This document shows, piece by piece, positions 24,790 to 37,913 of a stretch of DNA of 64,000 nt. Positions within the stretch are counted from its first letter, which is position 1. Every line of letters starts with the position of its first letter. A model generated the notes under the pieces. That model saw only the letters and a program-made list of their open reading frames with translations, was not told the origin of the DNA and searched no databases. This stretch comes from Sipunculus nudus. Its lineage: Eukaryota; Annelida; Sipuncula; Golfingiida; Sipunculidae. The stretch lies in the NCBI GenBank assembly GCA_026874595.1, contig CM049313.1:37414659-37478658 (forward strand), read 5' to 3'. Made by a program: the position numbers and the translations under genes.

Positions 24790-26490
24790 AAACTAGATGT
24801 GTCGGAATGATACGAATGCCCCCGCCTGGGGCAAATTAGAAACATTTGTTAAATTTTGTAAAATTTTATGAGTTCAGGTGGTGTCGTATGGTCAAAAGTA
24901 GGTCAACAAGGGCAAAATGCAAACTCGATCTGTAACGGGTCATTATCAAGCAACACACGAAAAATCAGGCCAGTATCTGCAGGCATTGTGAAAAAAAGTC
25001 CATACATGTGCATTTTTCATAAAAATTTCTGTGTTTCATGAAATTTTCTATTTAACTCTCATCTGGTCATTCGGGATTCTACGTGCGTTTCTATGTTCAG
25101 GATCTGTCATATGGTCAAAAATAGGTCAACTGGGACGAAACGCGAACTCGATCTGTAAGTGGTCATTATGCGCCTACAGACCAAACATTAGGCCAGTATC
25201 TATAAGCACTGGATTGCGAAACTAGAATATTAGCAAAAGCTGATAATCAGTTATAAATTTAAATTTAAATTCAAAACAATCCACCAAATGCTTCCTGAGA
25301 AATAAGCCCCTAAGTTTTTTTTTCTATACTAAGCTCTGTGACCTTGAAAAGTAGGTCAGGATCACCCATCTTTGACCAAGATTTTGTAAATATCATGCAA
25401 TAGCACTGAAGAAATGAAGTTCCTATGTTGAAAACCTTTGGAGATATCCTGCACAAAAGGCCAAAATTGAAAAATCCGATAAAAATTCATTAAAAAATTG
25501 TAGATGGTGCCACCAAAATTGTGCTGCACGCACAGACCATCATTCCAAATAATCATAGTAAGTTTTTGTGAAAATCCAGACAATGGTTCCTGAGATACAA
25601 GCTTCTGAGTGTTTTTGTATAACCAGCTCTAAAACAAAGAAAAATAGGTCAAGGTCACCCATCTTTGCACTTGACCAAGGTTTTGTTGATATACATCTTC
25701 AATGATGAAATACAATTCCAACGGTGAATCCTTTTAGAGATATCCCACTCACAAGGAAAAAGTTAACAGACCCGTGACGGACGGACGCCAGACGGACAGA
25801 CAGACGGACGGACAGACGGACAGCTTGGGTGACGACAATAGCCCATCAGCCTATATGAGCTGAGGGCTAAAAACGGCTGAACATGTACATTTGTCATGAA
25901 AGTTTATATTTTTCATGAAATTTTCTATGTTTAGGAGCCGTAAAACAATCAAAAGTAGGTCAACCGAGACGAAACGCGAACTCGATCTGTAACTGGTCAT
26001 TATCTGCCCACACATAAAAAATCAAGGCAGTATCTGCAGGCACTGCGGAAAAAAAAGTCCGTACATATGCATTTGTTATGAAAATTTCTATTTTTTATGA
26101 AACTTTCTATGTTCAGGAGCAGTCAAATGGTCAAAAATAGGTCACTGGGATAAAACAAGAACTTGATCTGTAACTGGTCATTATCTGCCCACACACCAAA
26201 AATCAGGCCAATATCTGCAGGCATTGCGAAAAAAAGTCCGTACATGTGTATTTGTCATGAAAATTTCTATTTTTCATGAAATTTTCTAAGTTAAGGAGCC
26301 GTAAAACGGTCAAAATAGGTCAACCGGGACGAAACGCGAACTCGATCTGTAACTGGTCATTATCTGCTCACACACCAAAAATCAGGCCAATATCTGCAGG
26401 CATTGCGAAAAAAAGTCCGTACAACTGTTTGATTTCGGAATGACGGAAGGACGGAATGACGGACATGGGTAAAAACAGACCGTGTAATAC
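24790..26490 (+). mobile_element. Non-autonomous element with ~181-bp internal repeats
   Basis: It begins near CTAGATGTGTCGGAATGATA with a CCCCCGCCTGGGG motif and ends in a degenerate GGACGGAATGACGGACATGG tract and TAAAAACAGACCG. Between lie five copies of a unit marked by CTCGATCTGTAA at 24,924, 25,147, 25,981, 26,162 (CTTGATC) and 26,341. The last three are spaced 181 and 179. Each unit carries TGGTCAAAAATAGGTCAA, AATCAGGCC and ATGAAATTTTCTA. Internal tandem repeats plus an ACGG-type 3' tract resemble the pearl/CvA-like (Helentron-related) families of bivalves; that assignment is inference. No protein is encoded. The boundaries are approximate. Confidence 0.55.
25222..25872 (+). mobile_element. 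Second element nested between 181-bp units
   Basis: The run of 181-bp units is interrupted here. The insert has two ~295-bp sub-units, marked by TTCCTGAGA at 25,292 and 25,587. Each has GGTCA-type motifs (AGTAGGTCAGGATCACCCAT; AATAGGTCAAGGTCACCCAT) and THE motif CATCTTTG. It ends in an ACGG-rich tract (about 25,775-25,830) followed by GACGACAATAGCCCATCAGC and GAGCTGAGGGCTAAAAA. This 3' architecture is common in bivalve repeats. It contains no open frame of note. Ends are inferred from where the outer unit stops and resumes. Confidence 0.55.
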
Positions 26491-27596
26491 TAACAGGAAA
26501 TGTGCACAAACCCAACCGAGAAGAACGTCAATTAGGCCCTCCATGATCAGCCTTTATTGTCGCCAGCTAGATGGGTTTAACATGTTACATGATCTCTATT
26601 AGTTGTGTTTTAAAGTCCTCGGATAAGCCTGCAGGTTTACTCAGCAAAAGGACTAAAACAAGGCTGATGTACCAAATCTCAGGGTAAATAAAATCAAAAT
26701 GTTATGGGCAGAAGAAAAGCATATCCGGACCGAGAAAATAACTGTGCAAGGGCATCTACTTTAGCACATTTGGAGTACGTGGCTGAAGACTAGCAAACGT
26801 TGATAAAACCGCTCAGCAAGCTGAGCCACTGTACTAGCGTCTGTATATCAGATATCTAGCTAATGCATGTCTTATTTACTTGTTAAACCAGCTTTATAAG
26901 CTTTTTCGCTTCTGAAGCAGCAGGAGATCAGCTAAACAACAATCCGCTGTCATTCGTCATCATCAAAACTGGCGTAATGATAAAATCACCACAAACTCAA
27001 AAACGGCAGAAACCGCCAACGGACTATGTCAGTGTGCCGCGACTGGTGCACCACACACAGTCATTCGTTATATAATCATACCTTAATTAAAAAAAAACAA
27101 AAAACATATTGTCAGCTGTTTACAGAATCAGATGCGAGAAGTGACTTGACAGATGGCCTATTATCTCTAACTTCAAGTTGTACGTGTTACTCAAAAGAAG
27201 CGAGATGGTCTATTTTTGGTAATACTAATTAGGGTCTGATCACGGAAGCCTGCAGTGGAACGCCTGGTGAATCTAGGAATGTATAATTTTTCAGCTTCAA
27301 CAGCGGCTTGGAATGGAATGCGTCAGACCGCCCAGACTTATATTACAGATAACTGTATTGCCAGGATGTTTTACAAGGTACCCTGCCGGGAACATTAATG
27401 TGTTATTAAATACGGCTCAGATCTTCGACATCAGTCGAACTCAGACGAGACTGCATCAGTGATTCTGACCACCATGGTCCATTATAAATACTCTTTCGGG
27501 AGATATTACCCTAAACCAGTTTAAGGAAATACGTCTTTGGAAACCGATCCTATTAAGAAAATAAAAATATCAGTTATCATGATTTACCACCCGCAC

Positions 27597-27598
<2 letters not shown>
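26491..27598. other. Unannotated stretch
   Basis: No supported feature. The only frame over 60 codons (27,026, plus) is unrecognised. Confidence 0.5.

Positions 27599-27652
<54 letters not shown>
27599..27652. repeat. (AT)n microsatellite
   Basis: About 54 bases of uninterrupted AT. The Ile-Tyr run in the overlapping frame is a by-product. Confidence 0.98.
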
Positions 27653-27656
<4 letters not shown>

Positions 27657-28658
27657 AAGCAAGATCGGCACCCCAGGTTGCCTATGTCTGCCAGATCTTA
27701 TCCATATGTCCCCATACGTTGCTCCACCTTATACGTCATCAGGCGTGATATACATTGTTAAAGAGTTTTCATCATTGCAGGTCGATTGAAACAAGTCTAT
27801 TTAACGAGTTTACAAGTTAACGGTACAGAGCAGATGAAAGATTAATTAATGCACAATTTCATTCAACATGTGCCATGTTTTGGTCCCACTCAAAACCTAA
27901 TCCGATAAATACACAAGACAAATCAACACGTGCCTTCACTGTGGTCCCTCTGTCATCTCTGTTATCACAGTTTACTGGCAAGTAATTCACTCTCTTCAGT
28001 TTCCACCTCTTCACTGTCCCACCCGTTTCACCAGTCCATTCAGTTCACATCATCAAGGCACATCTGTGATTCATTGTACAACAAACGTTCCCCATCTTGA
28101 TTTTTCCGGATGTATGTCTGGTCATGTAATAGGCGCAGGGTACCGTTACAGCGACTTGGCATGGTCCGAACAAATAGAATACTAAAAACGAATTAGATGT
28201 AAAATCTGGCTATGGACTTTCAGGCGGTGTACAAATAGTGCATTGCGCACACTAAAAAGATACTCTGTACACATAATTGTCTTCTCCATAGTGTCGACTG
28301 CAGAGAGTCCTGAGTGGACTAGCTTGGTGGGAAAATACTTGACCAGAAAAGTTGCTTCATCAAAAGGTAACTCACTCAAAATCCATTTTTTCATTCCTCA
28401 GGTGAATAATTGTATAAATATCATAACTTCAACACTTCTTTGTTAATATGTAATAATTGCTTTAAAATAGGCAAAGGGTACTCGATGAATAGTATATTCA
28501 GTGGTTCGTTAGAACATTACCGCGTGTGTCAAAGCCACCCAAAAATAAAAATATATCCATCATGAAGGGATATGAGTATGAAAAACAAATAAAAGCTTCC
28601 TAATCAATAAAACAAGCGAAGAACCTATACAAGACACCTACAAATACAACAAACGAGG
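27653..28658. other. Unannotated stretch
   Basis: No supported feature. Sequence from about 28,590 is A-rich and grades into the 42-bp array. Confidence 0.5.
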
Positions 28659-30848
28659 AAACAATAAACACACTGCTTACATCCATACAAGTACACGAAA
28701 AAACAATGAACACACAGCTTACATCCATACACGTACACGAAAAAAACAATAAACACACTGCTTACATCCATACACGTACACGTAAAAACAATGACCATTC
28801 AGCTTACATCCATACACGTACACGAAAAAGCAATGACCATTCAGCTTACATCCATACACGTACACATAAAAACAATGAACACACTGCTTACATCTATATA
28901 CGTACACGAAAAAACAATAAACACACTGATTACATCCATACACGTACACGAAAAAACAATGACCATTCAGCTTACATCCATACACGTACACGAAAAAACA
29001 ATGACCATTCAGCTTACATCCATACACGTACACATAAAAACAATGAACACACTGCTTAAATCCATACACGTACACGTAAAAACAATGAACACACAGCTTA
29101 CATCCATACACGTACACGTAAAAACAATGAACACACTGTAAACATCCATACACGTACAAGTAAAAGCAATGAAAACACTGTTAACATCCATACACGTACA
29201 CGTAAAAGCAATGAACACACTACTTACATCCATACACGTACACGTAAAAACAATGAACACAGAGCTTACATCCATACACGTGCACGGAAAAACAATGAAC
29301 ACATTGCTTACATCCATACATGTACACGTAAAAGCAATGAACACACTGCTTACATCCATATACGTACACGAAAAAACAATGACCATACAGCTTACATCCA
29401 TACACGTACACGAAAAAAACAATGACCATACAGCTTACATCCATACACGTACACGAAAAAAACAATGAACACATTGCTTACATCCATACATGTACACGTA
29501 AAAGCAATGAACACACTGCTTACATCCATATACGTACACGAAAAAACAATGACCCTACAGCTTACATCCATACACGTACACGTAAAAGCAATGAACACAT
29601 TGCTTACATCCATACACGTACACGTAAAACCAATGAACACACTGCTTACATCCATATGGGTACACGAAAAAACAATGACCATACAGCTTACATCCATACA
29701 CGGACACGTAAAAGCAATGAACACATTGCTTACATCCATACACGTACACGAAAAAAACAATAAATACACTGCTTACATCCATACACGTACACGTAAAAGC
29801 AATGAACACACTGCTTACATCCATACACGTACACGAGAAAACAATGACCATACAGCTTACATCCATACACGTACACGTAAAAGCAATGAACACACTGCTT
29901 ACATCCATACACGTACACGAGAAAACAATGACCATACAGCTTACATCCCTACACGTACACGTAAAAGCAATGAACACATTGCTTACTTCCATTCACGTAC
30001 ACGTAAAAACAATAACCATATAGCTTACATCCATACACGTACACGTAAAAGCAATGAACACATTGCATACATCCGTACACGTACACGTAAAAACAATGAC
30101 TATACAGCTTACATCCATACACGTACACGTAAAAGTAATGAACACATTGCTTACATCCATACACGTACACGAAAAAACAATGACCCTACAGCTTACATCC
30201 ATACACGTACACGTAAAAGCAATGAACACATTGCTTACATCCATACACGTACACGTAAAAACAATGACCATACGGCTTACATCCATACACGTACACGTAA
30301 TAACAATGAACACATTGCTTACATCCATACACGTACACGAAAAAACAATGAACACACTGCTTACATCCATATACGTACACGTAATAGCAATGAATACATT
30401 GGTTACATCCATACACGTACACGAAAAAACAATGACCATACAGCTTACATCCATACACGTACACGTAAAAGCAATGAATACATTGCTTACATCCATACAC
30501 GTACACGTAAAAACAATGACCATTCAGGTTACATCCATACACGTACACGTAAAAGCAATGAACACATTGCTTACATCCATACAAGTACACGTAAAAGCAA
30601 TCAGCACACTGTTAACATCCATACACGTACACGTAAAAACAATGAACACATTGCTTACATCCATACACGTACACGAAAAAACAATGAACACACTGCTTAC
30701 ATCCATACACGTACACGTAAAAGCAATGAATTCATTGCTTACATCCATACACGTACACGTAAAAGCAATGAAGACACTGCTTACATCCATACACGTACAC
30801 GTAAAAGCAATGAACACACTGCTTACATCCATACACGTACACGTAAAT
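28659..30848. repeat. 42-bp minisatellite, ~52 copies, partly 84-bp dimers
   Basis: The unit is close to CACACTGCTTACATCCATAC plus ACGTACACGTAAAAACAATGAA. Two main variants differ at GAACACACTGCT/GAACACATTGCT versus GACCATACAGCT, and at CGTAAAAGC versus CGAAAAAAC or CGTAAAAAC. In the right half they alternate, giving an 84-bp dimer. The unit is 14 codons, so open frames cover the array on both strands. One plus-strand register stays open for 26 units (about 29,760-30,848) and ends at a TAA just after the last unit. Single A insertions (for example near 29,416 and 29,755) shift the register further left. Substitutions confined to single units in that register are mostly amino-acid-changing, which argues against protein selection. 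Confidence 0.95.
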
Positions 30849-32335
30849 AACAAGAGGTCTGGAGAGCCGTTACTTAAAAAGATATTGTGAAGAACACCGG
30901 TTCACTGGTAACAAGTGAACGTTGTTTAGTAGCCTTTAACATCTGTAACTAATTATATTATTACCTGAAAAGGCAAGTTGCTCGTTGCAAGACCTCGTTT
31001 AAATGTATATCGACAGCAAAATGTTTATATAACAAAGTGACCCGATCATGAAAATTATGGAGTACTAATATTCAGTAACATAAACTTTATATAATCAGCA
31101 TATATTTCGCACAGTTCATGGATCACACGATGAAACGTCAACCCCGCGGTCATTATGATAACGTTTTCATTAACCCCTAATCGCAGCTAGTCTAGAGAGG
31201 GCACATGTTTTTATGTTCTTGATTTTAGACACCTGACCTAGACACCTTTACTGCAAAATGTAGGGATGGAAAGTTTTTGGTTAATACATTAAGGTATTTA
31301 AAAACATATTTTATTTGTATATAAAATGTTCAGGTAAGGCTATTAAGAGTTCATGAAGGGAGTGCAAATTAATTGTACTTGAAACATCAGGACTGCATAG
31401 CTCAGCTGACTTAATTGAGCTTTAATAAAGGTCAGTTGTCCGTCGGCTGTTCGTCCGCCCATAAGATTGGCAAGTTTGGCAACATTAAGTTTTTTTTTTT
31501 ATCAAAACAGCAGGAAAGACATTACTGTCTTAACATGGCAAATTTTGAAGCTAGACAGTTATTCAGATGGACAGATGGAGATCCGTGACATTCACAAGAA
31601 GTCCAGTTCATATTTTTTTTTCTGCACTGTTGCTACATTTGTATTAATCCAGAAGATACAATATTGTGGGATTATGTTTTGTCTAGTTATTTCATTAATT
31701 TTTAAAAATTTTCTTTTGATTTCATTTTCACGATTCAAAGATTTTTTTTAAAAACAAATCATTAAATATATATTTAATGAACAATATCAATAATAAAAAA
31801 TTATTCAACTTATTCTGAAACAATATATATAAAAATTTTTATTTTGCAAACTTCTAAAATTTATAAAATTTTTTTGAAATGACAGATAACTAGGATCAAA
31901 TGCAAACATATTTTCGTTATTTGCCTACATCGGCAGAGTGGGAAATAAAGTGATCAGCTCTGTCTGTCCGTCTGCCTGTCCATGCATTTGTCAATGTCTA
32001 ATTATGAATCAACTAATAAATTCATTTTTTTGTATTGCCAATTTATGATTTATTTACAAATAGAAAAAAATAATACGTAAAAAATAGTTTTTAATACAAA
32101 TTTGAAATCATTATTCCCCGGCTTCAGCAGAGAATTGGAAATAAAATGGCCATTTCTGTCCGACGATCTGTTAATATTTCATATGCAACACAATAACTCA
32201 TAAACCTTTAATGGTATCAACCACTGATAGAAAGGCAGATGGAAAGCCACCTTGAAATGATAACGTCCCTGATGGTTATAATTCAACTGACCTTTAATTA
32301 ACCTTTGGTTCATACTTCTAACACCATAATGTGCT
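30849..32335. other. AT-rich stretch with degenerate repeat pair
   Basis: No gene. Two related segments about 190 bases apart (about 31,925 CGGCAGAGTGGGAAATAAAG and about 32,115 CAGCAGAGAATTGGAAATAA, each followed by TCTGTCCG) suggest a decayed tandem-repeat element with the GTCCGTC-type motifs also seen near 31,440. The 94-codon frame at 31,467 is Phe/Lys-rich low-complexity sequence and is not supported. Confidence 0.4.
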
Positions 32336-32351
32336 GGGGGGGGGGGGGGGG
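32336..32351. repeat. G16 homopolymer
   Basis: Sixteen consecutive G on the plus strand. Confidence 0.95.
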
Positions 32352-35300
32352 CTACAACTTTTTTTTATGCTTACTCAACAAGAAGCTCCTATTTTTCATT
32401 TGCTTTCATACCCACATGTGCAAATGTGTGTGTAAATATCATATATATTTACCGTCATACTGGAGATATGTTATTTCCGATAACAGATCGACCGCCAGTC
32501 AGGCTTAATAATTCATATTCCTTTATTTAAATTGTCACAGACCAACAGCGTTCTCTTCAAAGATAAATATGTTGACATGGGTATGACATAAGGTGATGGT
32601 ATAATGTCTAAATGTTAATTCCTCCTGCAAATGGATCCCATGCATATGGTGTCAAGTGCCACTAAACCATGTAAGATTGAAATTTAGCCGTCACACATGA
32701 ATGGACGTGGCCGAAATTAGATTGATATTACATACTGTATTGCTTACGTGCATCAAAATATTGGAACAAATATACTTGATAAACTTTTTTATATATTTGT
32801 TTGTGAATAACATATTAACATACATGTTAAGGGACATCATAATCACAAATTAACTCGAATAGAATGCCGGCATCTTTTGAGTGACAGGTGATGATAATTT
32901 CGGTCCATTAAGGTGAAAATCATATCCATTTCTTTTCAATAGATTTGTTCCCATCTCAGTCAACAGAAAAGTGGATGATGCGGGGACGGGCGCTGGTCAT
33001 CCATATTGAGATATTTACATCAACATATGTTTACATCGAGATAGTTCGATTCCCATGTCTCCAGGCGGTCACTTCTGAGTTGGCCCATTGATCCTCTGTA
33101 TTTCATTTAATGTCTTTTTTTCCGATTAAACAACGAACAAAGAACCTTGATAGTGTTAAATAACAAAAGTTCATAATATTTAAAGTATATATAATAAACC
33201 ACATCCAGGGACCTGTTTGCTTCTGATCAGATCACAATGCTAATATTTAAATTACTCACTATGTAACAATATCTTGGAGCGATAAAGATAAACTGATATA
33301 AACAAATAAAATATGACATCTATAAGACATTAAACCAAAGACCAGCAAGTTTATCACTATCCACTTTCCACATCATCAGAGGCCACAAAATATTCTTGTG
33401 ATGTGACTTGTCTTCTAGCTAGGAGGCCTTAACGGTCACACCAGCATGTTAGTAGAGAGCATATAGATTTGTGATCAGATTTGTGTCATTCATATCATGC
33501 CTGAAATAATAATTGCTAGTGTCCTTGGTGTCAAGTGTTCCAATGTTTTTTTTTTTAGGCACGTAGTATGTCTTGACTGATTGTGACGTCATCACATCCC
33601 ACTGATATTGAATGCATCACATTATTTATAATATTCTTTTATCTAGACCTCATAGCATTGGAATAGTCGCCAGACATACAGAAAATATTATGTGTGGATT
33701 CTAGAATTTTTATATCGTGACAGTGACATTTATGTTTCGTTCACAAGTAATTATAATGAAATTCCTTTAATTACTTGATTTCTTTATTCATCTGAAACAA
33801 GAGAGTGATAGAACACAAGCATATTAAAAAGTGTGAATTCTGCAATTGAATTTTAAACCTAGGAAGTTCTGTTACTGTCCTGTCAGCTCTTGTCTCCATT
33901 GTATAAGAGGACCTGTCCCGTACTTATTAACACTGCCATAAATGTCTTACTCTCATTAATTGGCAGCCGTTCGATTCGTGACAAACAGTGACTCTTATTC
34001 GCACAAATTTTCTCCTTTGCATCTTCAACCACGACATCTACGTCTCAATTTTTCATCCTGTAATGACACAAAAAACAAAAGCAGGAAGTATCAGGACCGA
34101 CTTTTCAACTTCTACTTAGAACTCTCTCGCTTCGTTTCAAAATCTTATTTTCTGAATGATCACTGAAACAGTAATAAAAGTAATAAGCATAGTAATAATG
34201 GCATAACGAGCATTGTAGCATAACAAATATACAGCTTATTATATCAATTAATCTTGCAACTGTACACTCCAGAGTGGGAGTAGCTCAAAATAATTAATCC
34301 AATGACGCAAAATATAATTTTATCCTATCTACAGAGTAAGCACACATCTATATAAAGCTATGACTTTTGCGACTTTGCTATGCGTTCTCATACAGTTATT
34401 GTCTATTTGTCATCGCCACTGCAGTAAACTATAACAATTAAAGTTTTAAAACGAATAAAATAAACTAGATAGAGCTTCAGCTGAATTCTGTACTAAAGAC
34501 AAGTGATTGTCGATGAGACTCTTGTCGTACAAATCGTTCCTAAATATTGGGTAATATTGAAGCTGACGGAATGTCAAGCACAACTTTTGAATATTGGAAA
34601 ATATACTTTCAAATGTCCACCAACTAATTTCTTTCGGTGTTGTTGGATAGAAGATATATACTGCGATGATGGAAGATACAATCGGATAATATATACCCGA
34701 TATTGTAGTAACCATTGTATTACTGCAGTATTTTCCACACCATGTCAGGTTCAGTGAGGCTTGGCGCCTGTCAATAACACGAGCTTTAATAAATAACTAT
34801 ATACATGCTTACTGACATGATGCACTGATTGTTGAGTTTTCATCTTAACAAATGTTATGTAAACATTTATCTATTGCATTAAAACTTGTTAATGAACTGC
34901 CATGACTGGAAATTGCAATAGTTTAGAACATAAAATAAAAATAAATACTCTCCATACGATATTTTAAAGCATTATGTTTAGCTAGCATGAAACTCTAAAC
35001 TGAAACATTTCGTTTCCGCAGAACACACCATAAGGCCACGTAAACAAAGTATTCGTTCTGGCACTCTCCGAAAGTTTTCGGATCTCCGATGTGCTCTGTG
35101 TATCACTGATGCGACGCTCACCGAACATTTCATACATGTCGATCCCATTCTTGCAGCACTATCACGTGGCTTGCGGCAGCCTACCTGCCGGTGCAGTTCA
35201 TCATTAGGAAAAAAAATCCATGTTTCCCAAGTTGCAAAAAACACGGCGATATCAACCCATTATTACGTTCAAGCGGCTGTTAAATGATGGCCAGTAATTC

Positions 35301-37235
35301 CAAGCACCCCATTATCCCAGTTCATTGAAGCAAATCCGGATAGAAATTGATATCAACGAATATATACGAGTTTTTTAACGATTAATATCGGAGTTTTATA
35401 TGATTATACTATATGACAGGACGGAGCGTGGACCAGTGCGCTTCGACTGGTACCGAGTTTAGTGGGAGACGACATGAGCTTCTTCGAGCTTAGGGGTTAC
35501 ATGTTTGCTTCCCGCCAATACGAGTGAATATAGTTTAGACACTCGGGAGTCATTATGAATCAATACAAGCATTTCCTAGCTGTACCAAGTGTTTCATTGG
35601 AGCTGTGCCGAGTAACCTCAGGCAAAAAAACGGAAGTTAATTCTACGGGGATATTTCTTTTTGCATTTTGTTCCTGATTTTTAAGGCTCGTACATCTTTT
35701 TCTTATTGTATAAACTTAACAGTGTAAAGGATATACCCCTCCATCTAACGATTGATTAGCGGAATGATCATTTATCTTAAGGTTACTGTTGTCCTTTGTC
35801 GTGTTTGGATAATGGATGCTCTTACTGAAATATATAGGTATGTGGGCGTAAGTTTATGAATCGTCAGTCTGTTCTAATTGGGAAATGTGATGATCATCAC
35901 GCCTTCGAAGCTTCATTTGTGTCTAAGACACTGCTAGCTAATTTACTAGACGTCTATAATTCTATTTGAGGGGCCATGAGGTCGACAGCTAATTATGGAC
36001 GTTCATGCCCGGCATGAGTTTCCTTGGATGTACAAAACTAAACAGGTATTTCATCATCAGAATGATACAGAAGTGTCCGTAGGCGGGCAAAACATGGCCT
36101 TGGGGAGACTGGTTTTATATTTATATGAGGTTTCTTTGCCTTTAAATCTTTCTGTATCTCTGTTAAGAAGTTTACAGTATTCACCAGGGTGGTTCCAGGG
36201 TAACAGAGGCTCGGTAGATAAGAATGGTATATATATGTGGCTTATACGAAAAGAGGAACATGATATAGTTAGGGCCCAGGAACAGAAAATGAAAATAAAA
36301 TAGAACGTTAAAATTAAGTGTCCATTTGCTTTTTACAAATATATGTGTGCACATGCCAAAGACGACACGAATTCAGTATCATGGCAACAGTCGGTGCTGG
36401 TTGATGATTTTTTTTTCTCTCTTTTTTTTCTCTCTCTTTCTTTCTCATACAACCAGTGGATGACCTATTTCATTTTGGAACTTTGGTCCTTGGATACGAG
36501 ACCACGTGACTGTCATAAGGTATAATGGCGACACAGTGGGCCAGACGTTTTGACTAATAAGCAATCTGTGGAAGCACTGTCCCCAGTAAAAACCACTGGT
36601 GATGTCAGTTAATCCAACACGGGCTTCCTCATTCCAGAGAAATGACCTATAAACCCGTCAATCATAATCAATTCAGGACTCGTTACCCCGGCCCTTGGTT
36701 CTCTGGCCGCGTTTACTGCTATCATGAACAATACATGAAGCCGGAAAACTGCATGGTGCATACTGCAACAGAATAACGCTAATAACCAATAACCCGATAT
36801 TCGCGCGCTCGAAGGATTCCCCGGGAACCCACACGCCTGTGGAACTAGCTATATAAAAAATAGATATGTTCTCTTATTGTTTTAGGGCTACGTGAGTTCC
36901 GGGTACAAGGCACCTTTCTGGTCTTCGCTCACCGGCATTCGGGCTGTAAAGATGCCATACGTTATTAATGCATCAACAAAAATCTGTCTCGCAAAGTTAA
37001 AATGACACAAAATAACTAAATCCAATCAAAATTTCCATGTCATCTTATCATTGGGATTGGAAATAATCGATAATATCTCCTGTAGGTCATGAAAAAATAT
37101 ATTTCTAGTTAATTTGTAATTTTTACTGCCTTTTCATCGTTGACATAAATGCTATAATTTACCTGTTTAAATTAATCCTTTTGGCTTGAAGTCGTCCCTA
37201 TTTCCAAACGGAAACCCCAACAACACAGTGTAATT

Positions 37236-37238
<3 letters not shown>
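32352..37238. other. Unannotated AT-rich stretch
   Basis: Nearly 5 kb with no gene, RNA or element that I can support. Frames at 34,446-34,757 (both strands), 34,978-35,244 (minus) and 35,995-36,303 (plus, 102 codons) were read and show no recognisable family. Small exons could be missed. Confidence 0.45.

Positions 37239-37287
<49 letters not shown>
37239..37287. repeat. (AT)n microsatellite
   Basis: About 49 bases of uninterrupted AT dinucleotide. Confidence 0.98.
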
Positions 37288-37289
<2 letters not shown>

Positions 37290-37913
37290 TATTCAACATC
37301 CTTATCTGGTCTTCCGTCTCTAGTATAATTAATAAGGGGCATAGTAGGGTTTACAGAAACATTTTTTTGCTATGCAGTGATTTCATCAACCTGGTATAAT
37401 AACGAAGCCATATATCAATATTGGCAAAATAATTAATTTCAATTTATTTTACTGAACGAGCTGCATATTATATTTTCAAATAATTGCAATGGTTTTTATG
37501 AAGCATATTTTAAATCATTCAAAACATTATTAACATTGACAGGAAATTAATCAAAACTTTAGAATAGATTGCTATCCAGATAGACTTGATTGTTTTTCTA
37601 GTTGGAAAATACATGAACAATTTTGAGATGATGATTTTTTTTATCGACCGGCTGAGCCCTGCGAAGATGACTGTGTTTTATGCGTCCGTTAGACTTAGGG
37701 AGTATTTTGAATAAATTTATTCAACATGATACGATTCTTAAGCGGTACCACGTGCACAAATAATGCTCCGAATATTTGTATAATTACTTGAAAATGGGTA
37801 AGAAGTGATCACTGACCAGCGCATTGGTATATGTGTCGTCTAAGGCTTGAAGTCAACCTTGAAAAATGTAATAGTGAGATCTTGAGTTTCCTCATATTTT
37901 CCGTCTGTCGCGG
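37288..37913. other. Unannotated stretch
   Basis: AT-rich, no supported feature. It ends in the target site of the hAT-type element. Confidence 0.5.

Noticed and set aside
28659-30848. CRISPR-like array
   Set aside because: Units are contiguous without unique spacers, and the DNA is clearly eukaryotic.
29465-30850. 461-codon plus-strand open frame, the longest in the window
   Set aside because: It lies wholly in the 42-bp array, changes register within the array after a single-base insertion, has equally open frames on the other strand, and shows mostly replacement changes among single-unit variants.
34978-35244. 88-codon minus-strand frame with a donor-like CGGCAG/GTAGGC
   Set aside because: No acceptor or recognisable protein motif; frames of this length are expected by chance in 64 kb.
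35995-36303. 102-codon plus-strand frame
   Set aside because: No family motif, no compositional contrast and no supporting signals.
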